Below, in pieces: positions 8,065 through 15,568 of a stretch of 32,821 nt of DNA (position 1 is its first letter; each line of letters starts with the position of its first letter). The stretch comes from Rhodocyclaceae bacterium (GTDB lineage Bacteria > Pseudomonadota > Gammaproteobacteria > Burkholderiales > Rhodocyclaceae): NCBI GenBank assembly GCA_030680085.1, contig JAUXWU010000061.1:1-32821 (forward strand). The letters are read 5' to 3'. The translations under genes and the position numbers were made by a program. The notes under the pieces are model-generated. The model ran no database searches, was not told the DNA's origin, and saw only the letters and a list, made by a program, of their open reading frames with translations.

Positions 8065-8121
8065 TGAGAGATTCCGACGAAAACATATAGCAGAGTTTTG
8101 TTAGACGCTTCGCGTATTGAT

Positions 8122-8169
8122 TAAACCAGTTGAACCCGTGCGCATGCGTCCGGTTAAAACGCTGGTTTA
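8122..8169. repeat. inverted repeat upstream of the toxin-antitoxin operon
   Basis: TAAACCAG (8122-8129) and CTGGTTTA (8162-8169) are perfect inverted arms, with inner arms AACC (8133-8136) and GGTT (8152-8155). It may be a transcription stop or a protein site; there is no T-run. Confidence 0.45.
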
Positions 8170-8185
8170 TTTCGGACGCCTTGCC

Positions 8186-8222
8186 TTGCTTTATGGATTC
8201 TGTGAATTACAATGTAATTCAC
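8186..8222 (+). promoter_or_regulatory. promoter and palindromic operator of the dinJ-yafQ type operon
   Basis: A perfect 10-1-10 palindrome (half-site GTGAATTACA, 8202-8222) covers a -10 box TACAAT (8208-8213), with TTGCTT (8186-8191) as a likely -35 at 16-base spacing. The palindrome ends 15 bases before the antitoxin ATG. Antitoxins of this ribbon-helix-helix class bind such palindromes to repress their own operon, so occupancy would block RNA polymerase directly. Confidence 0.75.
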
Positions 8223-8237
8223 TACAGGAGAAACACC

Positions 8238-8501
8238 ATGGCCGCTAATCAACTCGTTCAAACCCGCATCGATGGTGCCATCAAGGCAGAAGCCGCCGTC
8301 GTCTTGGCGGCAATGGGGCTGACCGTATCCGATGCCGTGCGCCTGCTGCTCACCCGCGTGGCGCGTGAGCACGCCCTGCCCTTCGATCCGCTGATTCCCA
8401 ATGCCGTCACCATCGCTGCCATGAAAGAAGCCCGCGCCGGCAATCTACCCAGCGCAAACAGCATCGATGAACTCATGGCGGCGCTCAATGCGGACGATTG
8501 A
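8238..8501 (+). CDS. RelB/DinJ family antitoxin
   Basis: 87 residues. The N-terminal ribbon-helix-helix part (LVQTRIDGAIKAEAAVVLAA, then MGLTVSDAVRLLLTRVAREH) is typical of RelB/DinJ proteins that bind DNA as dimers; the C-terminal part would wrap the toxin. The ATG at 8238 is preceded by AGGAG at 8226-8230; a longer open frame from 8130 runs through the promoter and is rejected. The toxin gene starts 14 bases before the stop codon, so the two are translationally coupled. Expected role: neutralise the downstream toxin and repress the operon through the 8202-8222 palindrome. Confidence 0.85.
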   Translation: MAANQLVQTRIDGAIKAEAAVVLAAMGLTVSDAVRLLLTRVAREHALPFDPLIPNAVTIAAMKEARAGNLPSANSIDELMAALNADD

Positions 8502-8769
8502 GTGGACTGGCCAGTTCAAGCGCGACTACAAGCGCGAAGGAAAAGGCCCTCACCGTCTCACCATCAACGATGAATTATTTCCCGTTGTCGACCTCCTGGC
8601 CGGCGACCAACTATTGCCCCCGCGTTACTGCGACCACCCGCTTTCCGGCGACTGGAAAGACCACCGCGATTGCCACATCAAGCCGGACTTGGTGCTCATC
8701 TATCTGAAACCGGACGACGACACCCTGCGCCTGGCGCGCTTGGGCTCGCATAGCGAGCTGGGTTTGTAG
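8488..8769 (+). CDS. yafQ: YafQ-like (RelE superfamily) mRNA interferase toxin
   Basis: 93 residues. YafQ cuts mRNA on the ribosome. The catalytic set seen in E. coli YafQ (His50, His63, Asp67, His87) is matched by His50 in DHPLSGDW, His63 and Asp67 in HRDCHIKPD, and His88 in GSHSELG, so the toxin looks active. The ATG at 8488 overlaps the antitoxin gene by 14 bases; an upstream in-frame ATG at 8467 would add seven residues not found in the family. Codon use is similar to that of the core genes, so recent transfer is not obvious. Confidence 0.85.
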   Translation: MRTIEWTGQFKRDYKREGKGPHRLTINDELFPVVDLLAGDQLLPPRYCDHPLSGDWKDHRDCHIKPDLVLIYLKPDDDTLRLARLGSHSELGL

Positions 8770-8802
8770 GCCGCCGCCGTCCCGCCATCAACACCGGCTG
8801 GG

Positions 8803-8892
8803 TTGCATGCACGCATCAAGGCGGCGTGCGCGATGCGGGGGACGAAGATGGTGGATGAGATTCGGGGGATGTTGGAGGAGCGGTTTCAGTAA
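8803..8892 (+). pseudogene. relic of a ribbon-helix-helix antitoxin-like gene
   Basis: One frame reads ARIKAACAMRGTKMVDEIR then GMLEERFQ and stops at 8890-8892. This resembles the two helices of CopG/ParD-type ribbon-helix-helix proteins (consensus-like LKARIKAxCAxRGxxMxEEIRxLLEERF). The N-terminal strand and a start codon are missing. It lies right behind the yafQ-like gene, so this patch has collected several toxin-antitoxin pieces. Confidence 0.5.
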
Positions 8893-9051
8893 TGGTGCGC
8901 GACAATCGCTAAGGTTTGGGCAGAAGATGGATATTTTCTACAGAGGAATTACGACCAATAACGTCAAGAATCTGGACATCCTGATTAAGGCGGGGGAGGT
9001 CGTAAAATGTCGGCCATATTGCCATATTGCCATGCGCAAGCGTTCGAGACC

Positions 9052-9360
9052 ATGAAAAAACACGCGATCGTCATTTTGTTGCTGGGCTTGTGCCAAACGC
9101 TGTCCGCTGCCGCGCATACTCACCCGGAGGTGGGGCAGTTGCTGGCATTGAGACTGGAAGAGGTGCTGGCGACCAAAGTCAGCATCTCCACCCATACGCA
9201 GCAAACGCTTTCCAAAGCGCCGTCCGTGGTCTCGGTCATCACGGCGGAAGACATCAAGGTCACCGGCGCGACCAATCTCGCGGAGATATTGCAAAGCGTG
9301 CCGGGCATCTACGTCATGGCCAATCTGTTCGGCTTCGAGGCGGCTTCAGGCTTCACTTAG
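9052..9360 (+). pseudogene. N-terminal fragment of a TonB-dependent outer-membrane receptor
   Basis: From the ATG at 9052 the frame encodes a signal peptide (MKKHAIVILLLGLCQTLSAAA) followed by the start of a plug domain: TLSKAPSVVSVITAEDIK and GATNLAEILQSVPGIYVM are classic TonB-receptor plug motifs. It stops after about 102 residues, whereas receptors have 600-800, and no barrel sequence follows. The break is near 9345, where AT-rich sequence begins. The product would be a short exported plug fragment with no transport role. I see no sequencing-type frameshift that would restore the gene. Confidence 0.75.
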
Positions 9361-9706
9361 CCATAACAGATGTTTTATATAAGACATTAAAAATATTGTT
9401 TGCGGCGCGGTTACGAAAATTCTTATACTGCACTGCATCACGAACACGTACAGGGCGCAATCTTGTACGTGCAATTCCGAAGAGGCAGCAAGCCGCCTTT
9501 TCGCCAAGTTGGCCGGGACACCCCCTGGCCACGCCGTGGTGGCCGTCGATGCACATGCCCGTAAGGCGTGTGTCTTGGTGGCCCGACGAAAGCTCGCTCT
9601 GCGTTTTTTCGAAGTTCCGGCCCAGGTGACCGGGTTGGTCCGCAGGCGGTGTTGGTGATTATGGTGCGCTGCGGTAGCGCGCCGAGCTTGGGGGTGTTTA
9701 TCTTTC
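9361..9706 (+). other. 346-base leader region before rnfB
   Basis: No gene is evident. The left end is AT-rich with a TATACT (9424-9429) that could be a -10 box, but no good -35 sits at the right spacing. CACGTACA (9445-9452) and TGTACGTG (9464-9471) make a perfect 8-bp stem, and further GC-rich complementary words follow (TTGGCCGGGAC, GGTGGCC). The long leader of a ten-kilobase operon may carry regulation, but I cannot match it to a known riboswitch. Confidence 0.4.
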
Positions 9707-10585
9707 ATGGAAACGATGTCGAGTCTGGCGGTAGCGAGCGGCTTTATGGCCGTGCTCGGCATTGCCCTCGCGGGGATCCTGGCGTTGGCCAGCCGCAAGC
9801 TCTTCGTCTATGAGGATCCGCGCATCGAGCAGGTCGAGGATCTGCTGCCAAAATCGAATTGCGGCGCCTGCGGCATGCCGGGCTGCCGCAGTTTTGCCGA
9901 AAAGGTGGTGATCGGCGCTGTCGTGCCGGCGCAGTGCACGGTCAGCTCGCAGCAGCAGCGCAAGGACATCGCCAGCCTGCTCGGCGTCGAAGCGGGCAAC
10001 ATCGAGAAGAAGGTGGCGCGGCTGGCCTGTGCCGGCGGCAAGCATGTCGCCTATGTTCGCGCGCGCTACGCCGGCCTCAAGTCCTGCCGTGCGGCGGCGG
10101 TGGTGGGCGGCGGCGGCAAGGAATGTTCCTGGGGTTGCCTGGGTCTGGGCGATTGCGAGGTGGTTTGCGGTTTCGACGCGCTGCATCTGGATGCCCATGG
10201 TTTGCCGGTCGTGGATGCCGACAAATGCTCGGCCTGCAACGACTGTGTCGAGGTTTGCCCCAAGGGCCTGTTTTCGCTGGAGCCGATCAGCCGCCGCCTG
10301 TGGGTAGCCTGCAAGAACCGCGCTGACGGCGACACGGCCGAGGCGTCCTGCGAAGTGGCCTGCACGGCCTGCGGCAAATGCGTGGCCGACGCGCCCCCCG
10401 GCTTGATGCATCTCGATGGTGAATTGGCGGTCGTCCGCTACGAACTGAATGTCTGGGCCACTCAGGGCCCCATCGACCGCTGCCCCACCGGCGCCATTGT
10501 CTGGTTCGCAACCCCCAACCAGGCGGTCAAAGGCGCGGTCGCCAAAAAAATTCTGCGGCAGGATGCCCTGCCGCAATTGAATTGA
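9707..10585 (+). CDS. rnfB: Rnf complex iron-sulfur subunit RnfB, multi-cluster type
   Basis: 292 residues. RnfB is the membrane-anchored entry point for ferredoxin electrons in the Rnf ferredoxin:NAD oxidoreductase. One membrane segment lies at about 8-29. The RnfB-type 4Fe-4S site is C52-C55-C60-C77. Further clusters follow: C139-C143-C149-C153 (CSWGCLGLGDCEVVC) and C173-C176-C179-C183 (CSACNDCVEVCP). This long, multi-cluster layout is that of clostridial/Acetobacterium RnfB; many proteobacterial RnfB proteins are near 190 residues. The last sites look damaged: CTACGKCVADAPP lacks its fourth Cys and only one Cys (C258) remains before PTGAI. It is first in the operon, 30 bases before the PFOR gene. 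A second possible start is the ATG at 9716. Confidence 0.93.
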   Translation: METMSSLAVASGFMAVLGIALAGILALASRKLFVYEDPRIEQVEDLLPKSNCGACGMPGCRSFAEKVVIGAVVPAQCTVSSQQQRKDIASLLGVEAGNIEKKVARLACAGGKHVAYVRARYAGLKSCRAAAVVGGGGKECSWGCLGLGDCEVVCGFDALHLDAHGLPVVDADKCSACNDCVEVCPKGLFSLEPISRRLWVACKNRADGDTAEASCEVACTACGKCVADAPPGLMHLDGELAVVRYELNVWATQGPIDRCPTGAIVWFATPNQAVKGAVAKKILRQDALPQLN

Positions 10586-10615
10586 ATTGCACTGAATTCT
10601 CAAGGAGCTCATGTC

Positions 10616-13600
10616 ATGTTGAAAAACCTGTTCCAGTCCGCCCAGACCGCAACCAGTGCAGCCAACGCGGCCGCCCCGAAATATCCCGGCGTGCGTGGCG
10701 CCGTCGATGGCAATAGCGCCGTTATCCACGTCGAACGCGAGTCCTCGGACGCGGCGGGCGCCTACCCGATCACGCCCTCGACGCAGATGGGCGAATACTG
10801 GGCCGAGGCCGTGGCCGCCGGGCATCTCAACATCTCCGACAAGCCGCTGATTTTCATCGAGCCCGAGTCCGAGCATGCCGCGGCAGGCGTCACCGCCGGC
10901 ATGTCGATGACGGGCTTGCGCGCCACCAACTTCTCCTCGGCGCAGGGCGTCGCCTTCATGCACGAGTCGCTCTACGCGGCCGTCGGCAAGCGCCTGCCCT
11001 ATGTGCTCAACATGGGTTGCCGGGCGATTACCAAGGCTTCGCTCAACGTCCACTGCGCGCACGACGATTACCACTGCGTCGATGACACCGGCTTCATCCA
11101 GGTGATGGCGAAAAATGCCACCGAGGCGGCCGACCTCAATCTGATCGGTCGCAAGGTTGCTGAGCTTTCCCTGACCCCGGCCGTCATCGGCATGGACGGT
11201 TTTTTGACCACCCACCTGGTCGAGTCGGCGTTGTTGCCCGAGCGCGAACTCGTTGCCGAGTTTCTCGGCAAGCCCGACGACATCATCGACACGCCGACGC
11301 CGGCGCAGCAGATGCTGTATGGCCCGAAACGCCGCCGCGTGCCGGCGATCTGGGACGTCGATACGCCGCTGGTATCGGGCTCGCTGCAAAACCAGGATGC
11401 CTACATGCAGACCGTGGCCGCCCAGCGGCCTTACTTTTTCGATCATATCGAGGCCCTGGCCGATGGCTGCATGGCGGAATACGCCGGGCTGACCGGCCGC
11501 CGTTACCAGCGGCTGTCGGCCTACCGGACGGAAGATGCCGACTACGTCATCGTCGGCATGGGCAGCATGACCGTGCAGGCCGAGGCGGTCGTCGATTACC
11601 TGCGCACAACACGCGGCCTCAAGCTCGGCGTGGTGAATGTCACGATGTTTCGTCCGTTCCCGGGCGACCTGCTCGGCCGGGTGCTCTCCGGCAAGAAAGG
11701 CGTGGCCGTGCTCGAACGCACCGATCAGCCGCTGGCCGAAGACCTGCCCTTGATGCGCGAAGTGCGCGCGACCGTGGGCAAGTGTCTGGAGAATGGCCTC
11801 GCGCCGGACGCTGCGCGCCCCTATCCCGGCTATGCGGCGTTTTCTTCCAGCGAGATGCCGCGCCTGTATTCTGGCTGCTATGGCCTTGGCTCGCGCGATC
11901 TGCAGCCCGAGGCGTTGATCGGCGCGTTCGAAAATATGCTGCCCGAAGGCACGCAGCGCCGCTTCTTCTATTTGTCGGTGGATTTCGTGCGCGATCCGCT
12001 GAATCCGAAGGACGAACTGCACCAGCAGGATCTGGCAGAAAAATATCCGCACATCCGCGAACTGGCCGTGCGCGGTTCGGAAAATCCCAACCTGCTGCCC
12101 GATGGCGCCATCACCGTGCGCCTGCATTCGGTGGGTGGCTGGGGCGCCATGAGCACCGGCCAGAACCTGGCGATGACGTTGTCCGAACTGCTCGGCTGGG
12201 ACATCAAGGCCAACCCGAAATACGGTTCCGAGAAAAAGGGTCAGCCGACCACCTACTTCCTGTCGGTGGCGCCAGAGCCGATTCGCATCAACTGCGAATA
12301 TGTCTATGTCGATGTCGTGCTGTCGCCCGACCCGGCGGTGTTCGGCCACAGCAATCCGCTGTCCGGACTCAAGAAGGGCGGCTTTTTCATCATCCAGTCG
12401 AACCTGGGCGCGGAGACCTGGGCAAGCTTTCCGCTCTGGGCGCAAAAATTCATCGTCGATAACGACATTCGCGTTTACTACATCGACGCTTTCCAGATCG
12501 CCCGTGACGAGGCCGGCGCGGCCGAATTGCAGTTGCGCATGCAGGGCATCGCTTTCCAGGGCGCCTTCTTCGCCGCCAGCCCGGTGATGCAAACCGCCCA
12601 GTTGACCGAAGAGACGCTGTTTGCCGCGATCGAGGCGCAGTTGCAGTCCAAGTTCGGCGACAAGGGCGCGCGCGTGGTGCAAGACAACCTGCGCGTGGTG
12701 CGCCGCGGTTTCACTGAACTCACGGAAATCACCGATAAGCAGGTCGGCGTCACGCGCAAGAATTTTGTCAAAAAGGATGCTGGGTTGCCGATCATGCTGC
12801 GCCAGTTTCCGGCCGGCGACGGGCGCGTGTCCGACATCCACCGCTTCTGGGAGCAGACCGGCAATTTTTATCTGACCGGCAAGGGCAACGACAACCTGGT
12901 CGACCCCTTTATTGGCGCTTCGCTGATTCCGGCGTCCACCGGCGTGTTCCGCGACATGACGGGCATCCGTTTCGAGCACCCGGTGTGGATCGCCGAAAAC
13001 TGCACGGCCTGCGGCAACTGTTATGTTGCCTGTCCGGACTCGGCCATGCCGGGACTGGTGAATACGGTGAGCGATGTTTTCAATGCCGTCATCAATGGCA
13101 TCGAGACCGCCGGGACGCCGACGCGCTTCCTGCGCCGCGCCGCGCGTGGCGTCGAGAAGAAGTTGCGCGGTCTGATCAGCGGGGATGGCATGAATGTGCG
13201 CCCGCTGATCGACCAGGCGATCGAGGCTACCATCGCCGAGGCGCCCGCGGAGGATCGCGACGGCATGATGGCCGAATTCAGGTTGTTCACCGCGCGGATG
13301 GGTGATTATGCCTTCGGCACGACCAAGCCGTACTGGACGCAAAATGAAAAGAAAGCCAAGGGCAGCGGCGGCCTGTTTTCGATTGCCATCAATCCCTACA
13401 CCTGCAAGGGCTGCACGCTGTGTGTCACGGTCTGCGCGGACGATGCGCTGAAGATGGTCACGCAGACCGAGGAATCGGTCGAGTGCCTGCGCCAGGACTG
13501 GAATTTCTGGCTGACCCTGCCGACCACGGCGCCGGAATTCAGTCGTATCGACAGTCTTGACGAAAAGATCGGCGCGCTGGAAACCCTGCTGCTCGACAAA

Positions 13601-15559
13601 CACAACTACAACTCGATGAATTGCGGCGACTCTGCCTGTTTTGGTTGCGGCGAGAAGACGGCGATTCACCTGTTTACCTCCACGGTAACGGCGTTGATGC
13701 AGCCGCGCGTCAAGGCCTTTGTCGAGAAACTTGACGGCCTGATCGCACGGCTTGAACAGCACATGCGCATGAAACTCGCGTCCGCCGTCGATCTCACCGA
13801 CACCGACGCCGTGATGCGCGCGGTCGACACGACCGGCCAGCACGATCTGACCCTCTCCAACCTCGCCGCCAAGCTCGGCGCGGACAAGCCCGCGCAACTG
13901 CTTGACCCGGTCTGGGTGCGGAACACCGCCCAACTGCTGGAAAAACTCCGCGACCTGAAGTGGCGTTACGTCGAGGGACCGAGCAAACGTGGCCGCGCGG
14001 CGATGGGCATCATCAATTCCACCGGCTGCACCTCCGTGTTTGGCTCGACCTACCCCTTCATGCCCTATCCCTTCCCCTGGACCGCGCACCTGTTCCAGGA
14101 CACGCCTTCCGTGGCGATGGGCGTCTTCGAGGGCCACATGGCGAAAATGGCCGAGGGTTTCAAGGCGGTTCGCAAGGCGGAGAGTGAACTGGCCGGCGAG
14201 TATGTGCCGGCCCGCGATAACGACTTCTTCAACCGCTTCACCTGGCAAAAATTCTCGGCCGACGAGTGGCTGCTGTGCCCGCCGGTGGTGGGCATCGGCG
14301 GCGATGGCGCGATGTACGACATTGGCTTCCAGAATCTCTCGCGCCTCTTGATGTCGGGCATGCCGGTGAAGATCCTGGTGGTCGACACGCAGGTGTATTC
14401 GAACACCGGCGGCCAGGCTTGCACGTCGGGATTCGTCAGTCAGGTGTCCGACATGGCGCCCTTTGGCGATGCCCAGCACGGCAAGCAGGAAATCCGCAAG
14501 GAGATTGCGCTGATCGGCATGGCGCACCGCAGCGCCTATGTGATGTCGGGCTCGATTGCGCACGTCAATCACTTGCTCGAAAGTTACATTGACGGCCTCA
14601 ACTGCCGGCGGCCGGCGGTATTCAACATCTACACCCCTTGCCCGCCCGAGCATGGCATTGGCGACGACAAGAGCGTCGACCAGAGCAAGCTGGCGGTCGA
14701 GAGCCGCGCCTATCCGCTGTTCCGTTTCGACCCCGACGCCGGCACCACCTTCGCCGAATGCGTCAGTCTCGAAGGCAACCCGTCGCTCGACAGCGACTGG
14801 CCGATCTATACATTGAATTACCTTGATGAAGATGGCGCCGCGCAGAAGCTGACCCTGCCGATGACCTTTGCCGATTTCGCCGCCACCGAGGGGCGTTTCC
14901 GCAAGCAGTTCAAAAAGGCGCCGCCAGAGACCTGGAACGAGAACATGGTCATGCTGGCCGATTTTCTGCCGCTCGATACCGACGAGCGCGAAGGCAAGTT
15001 CCCCTACATCTGGGGCGTCGATACCAAGAACCGCCTGACGCGTCTCCTGCTGACCGAAGACATGGTGCGTGCCTGTGCCGAGCGTCTGCATTACTGGCGC
15101 CAGTTGCGCGGTATCGCCGGCCTGGATGTGCAGCCTTCGGACACGGCTGAAATCACCGAGCGCGTGCGTGCCGAACTGCTGGCGCGGATCACCAATACGC
15201 TGGGCTTGGCGGGGAGCGACGTTTACGTCGGTAGTGCCAGCGCCGGCGATGCCAGCGCCGTCGCGCCAGCGCCGACTTTTGTGGGCGCGGCGGCTGTCGT
15301 TAACGTCGACTACGAGCCGGTCTGGGTCGAAACGCCCGAATGCACGGCCTGCGACGAGTGCACCACGCTTGCCCCCAAAGTGTTCGCCTACAACGACCAG
15401 AAGCTGGCCATCGTCATCAATCCCAAGGGCGCGAAATTCGCCGACCTCGTCAAGTGTGCGGAAAAATGCACGGCGTTCTGCCTGCACCCCGGCACGCCGT
15501 GGAACATGAACGAGCCGGGTATCGAGAAGTTGATGGCGCGCGCGGCGAAACATAACTAA
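10616..15559 (+). CDS. nifJ: giant pyruvate:ferredoxin (flavodoxin) oxidoreductase
   Basis: 1647 residues; ordinary PFOR proteins have about 1170-1200. PFOR converts pyruvate and CoA to acetyl-CoA and CO2 and reduces ferredoxin. In order: pyrimidine-binding domain (AYPITPSTQMGE near 50), transketolase-C-like domain (YVIVGMGSMTVQAE), gamma domain (HSVGGWGAMSTGQNLA near 503), a two-cluster ferredoxin domain (CTACGNCYVAC from 796; CKGCTLCVTVC from 930), cluster ligands CGDSACFGCG (1003-), the TPP domain with GGDGAMYD (near 1228) and NTGGQ (1263-), then an extension ending in an extra ferredoxin-like domain (CTACDEC at 1576). The repeat-derived AVAPAPTF (1548-1555) sits in the linker before that domain. 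AAGGAG at 10602 supports the ATG at 10616. Substrate pyruvate is inferred from the family. Confidence 0.9.
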   Translation: MLKNLFQSAQTATSAANAAAPKYPGVRGAVDGNSAVIHVERESSDAAGAYPITPSTQMGEYWAEAVAAGHLNISDKPLIFIEPESEHAAAGVTAGMSMTGLRATNFSSAQGVAFMHESLYAAVGKRLPYVLNMGCRAITKASLNVHCAHDDYHCVDDTGFIQVMAKNATEAADLNLIGRKVAELSLTPAVIGMDGFLTTHLVESALLPERELVAEFLGKPDDIIDTPTPAQQMLYGPKRRRVPAIWDVDTPLVSGSLQNQDAYMQTVAAQRPYFFDHIEALADGCMAEYAGLTGRRYQRLSAYRTEDADYVIVGMGSMTVQAEAVVDYLRTTRGLKLGVVNVTMFRPFPGDLLGRVLSGKKGVAVLERTDQPLAEDLPLMREVRATVGKCLENGLAPDAARPYPGYAAFSSSEMPRLYSGCYGLGSRDLQPEALIGAFENMLPEGTQRRFFYLSVDFVRDPLNPKDELHQQDLAEKYPHIRELAVRGSENPNLLPDGAITVRLHSVGGWGAMSTGQNLAMTLSELLGWDIKANPKYGSEKKGQPTTYFLSVAPEPIRINCEYVYVDVVLSPDPAVFGHSNPLSGLKKGGFFIIQSNLGAETWASFPLWAQKFIVDNDIRVYYIDAFQIARDEAGAAELQLRMQGIAFQGAFFAASPVMQTAQLTEETLFAAIEAQLQSKFGDKGARVVQDNLRVVRRGFTELTEITDKQVGVTRKNFVKKDAGLPIMLRQFPAGDGRVSDIHRFWEQTGNFYLTGKGNDNLVDPFIGASLIPASTGVFRDMTGIRFEHPVWIAENCTACGNCYVACPDSAMPGLVNTVSDVFNAVINGIETAGTPTRFLRRAARGVEKKLRGLISGDGMNVRPLIDQAIEATIAEAPAEDRDGMMAEFRLFTARMGDYAFGTTKPYWTQNEKKAKGSGGLFSIAINPYTCKGCTLCVTVCADDALKMVTQTEESVECLRQDWNFWLTLPTTAPEFSRIDSLDEKIGALETLLLDKHNYNSMNCGDSACFGCGEKTAIHLFTSTVTALMQPRVKAFVEKLDGLIARLEQHMRMKLASAVDLTDTDAVMRAVDTTGQHDLTLSNLAAKLGADKPAQLLDPVWVRNTAQLLEKLRDLKWRYVEGPSKRGRAAMGIINSTGCTSVFGSTYPFMPYPFPWTAHLFQDTPSVAMGVFEGHMAKMAEGFKAVRKAESELAGEYVPARDNDFFNRFTWQKFSADEWLLCPPVVGIGGDGAMYDIGFQNLSRLLMSGMPVKILVVDTQVYSNTGGQACTSGFVSQVSDMAPFGDAQHGKQEIRKEIALIGMAHRSAYVMSGSIAHVNHLLESYIDGLNCRRPAVFNIYTPCPPEHGIGDDKSVDQSKLAVESRAYPLFRFDPDAGTTFAECVSLEGNPSLDSDWPIYTLNYLDEDGAAQKLTLPMTFADFAATEGRFRKQFKKAPPETWNENMVMLADFLPLDTDEREGKFPYIWGVDTKNRLTRLLLTEDMVRACAERLHYWRQLRGIAGLDVQPSDTAEITERVRAELLARITNTLGLAGSDVYVGSASAGDASAVAPAPTFVGAAAVVNVDYEPVWVETPECTACDECTTLAPKVFAYNDQKLAIVINPKGAKFADLVKCAEKCTAFCLHPGTPWNMNEPGIEKLMARAAKHN
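15257..15280 (+). repeat. 24-bp dispersed repeat, copy 7 (in nifJ)
   Basis: GCCGTCGC then the core CCAGCGCCGACTTTT; it reads AVAPAPTF in nifJ, in an Ala/Ser-rich linker before the C-terminal ferredoxin-like domain. Confidence 0.85.
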
Positions 15560-15568
15560 ACACGGGCG

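Larger units (their letters stand above)
7324..8121. other. gene-poor stretch with three dispersed-repeat copies
   Basis: No reading frame here looks like a real gene: the open frames are GC-rich artefacts without recognisable domains or ribosome-binding sites. The stretch begins with GGCGGGCTAACGCCCGGC and several GTTAGCCCGTTAG-like words, then holds three copies of the 24-bp repeat (7415-7438, 8005-8028, 8041-8064), more than any other interval of the window. I see no RNA gene. Confidence 0.6.

Noticed and set aside
8100-8106. GTTAGAC, a perfect attC R' word, upstream of the toxin-antitoxin pair
   Set aside because: No R'' or hairpin lies upstream and no GTCTAAC follows the toxin gene, so a cassette is not supported.
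8776-8787. A half match to the 24-bp repeat (GCCGTCCCGCCA)
   Set aside because: The CGCCGACTTTT half is absent, so it was not counted as a copy.
8807-9055. An 82-residue frame after the yafQ-like gene
   Set aside because: Its first half is out of frame with the recognisable RHH relic and it has no ribosome-binding site or domain.
9445-9500. CACGTACAGGGC, which recalls the start of a c-di-GMP-I riboswitch
   Set aside because: The following conserved helices and tetraloop receptor words do not appear; the match is limited to a few bases.
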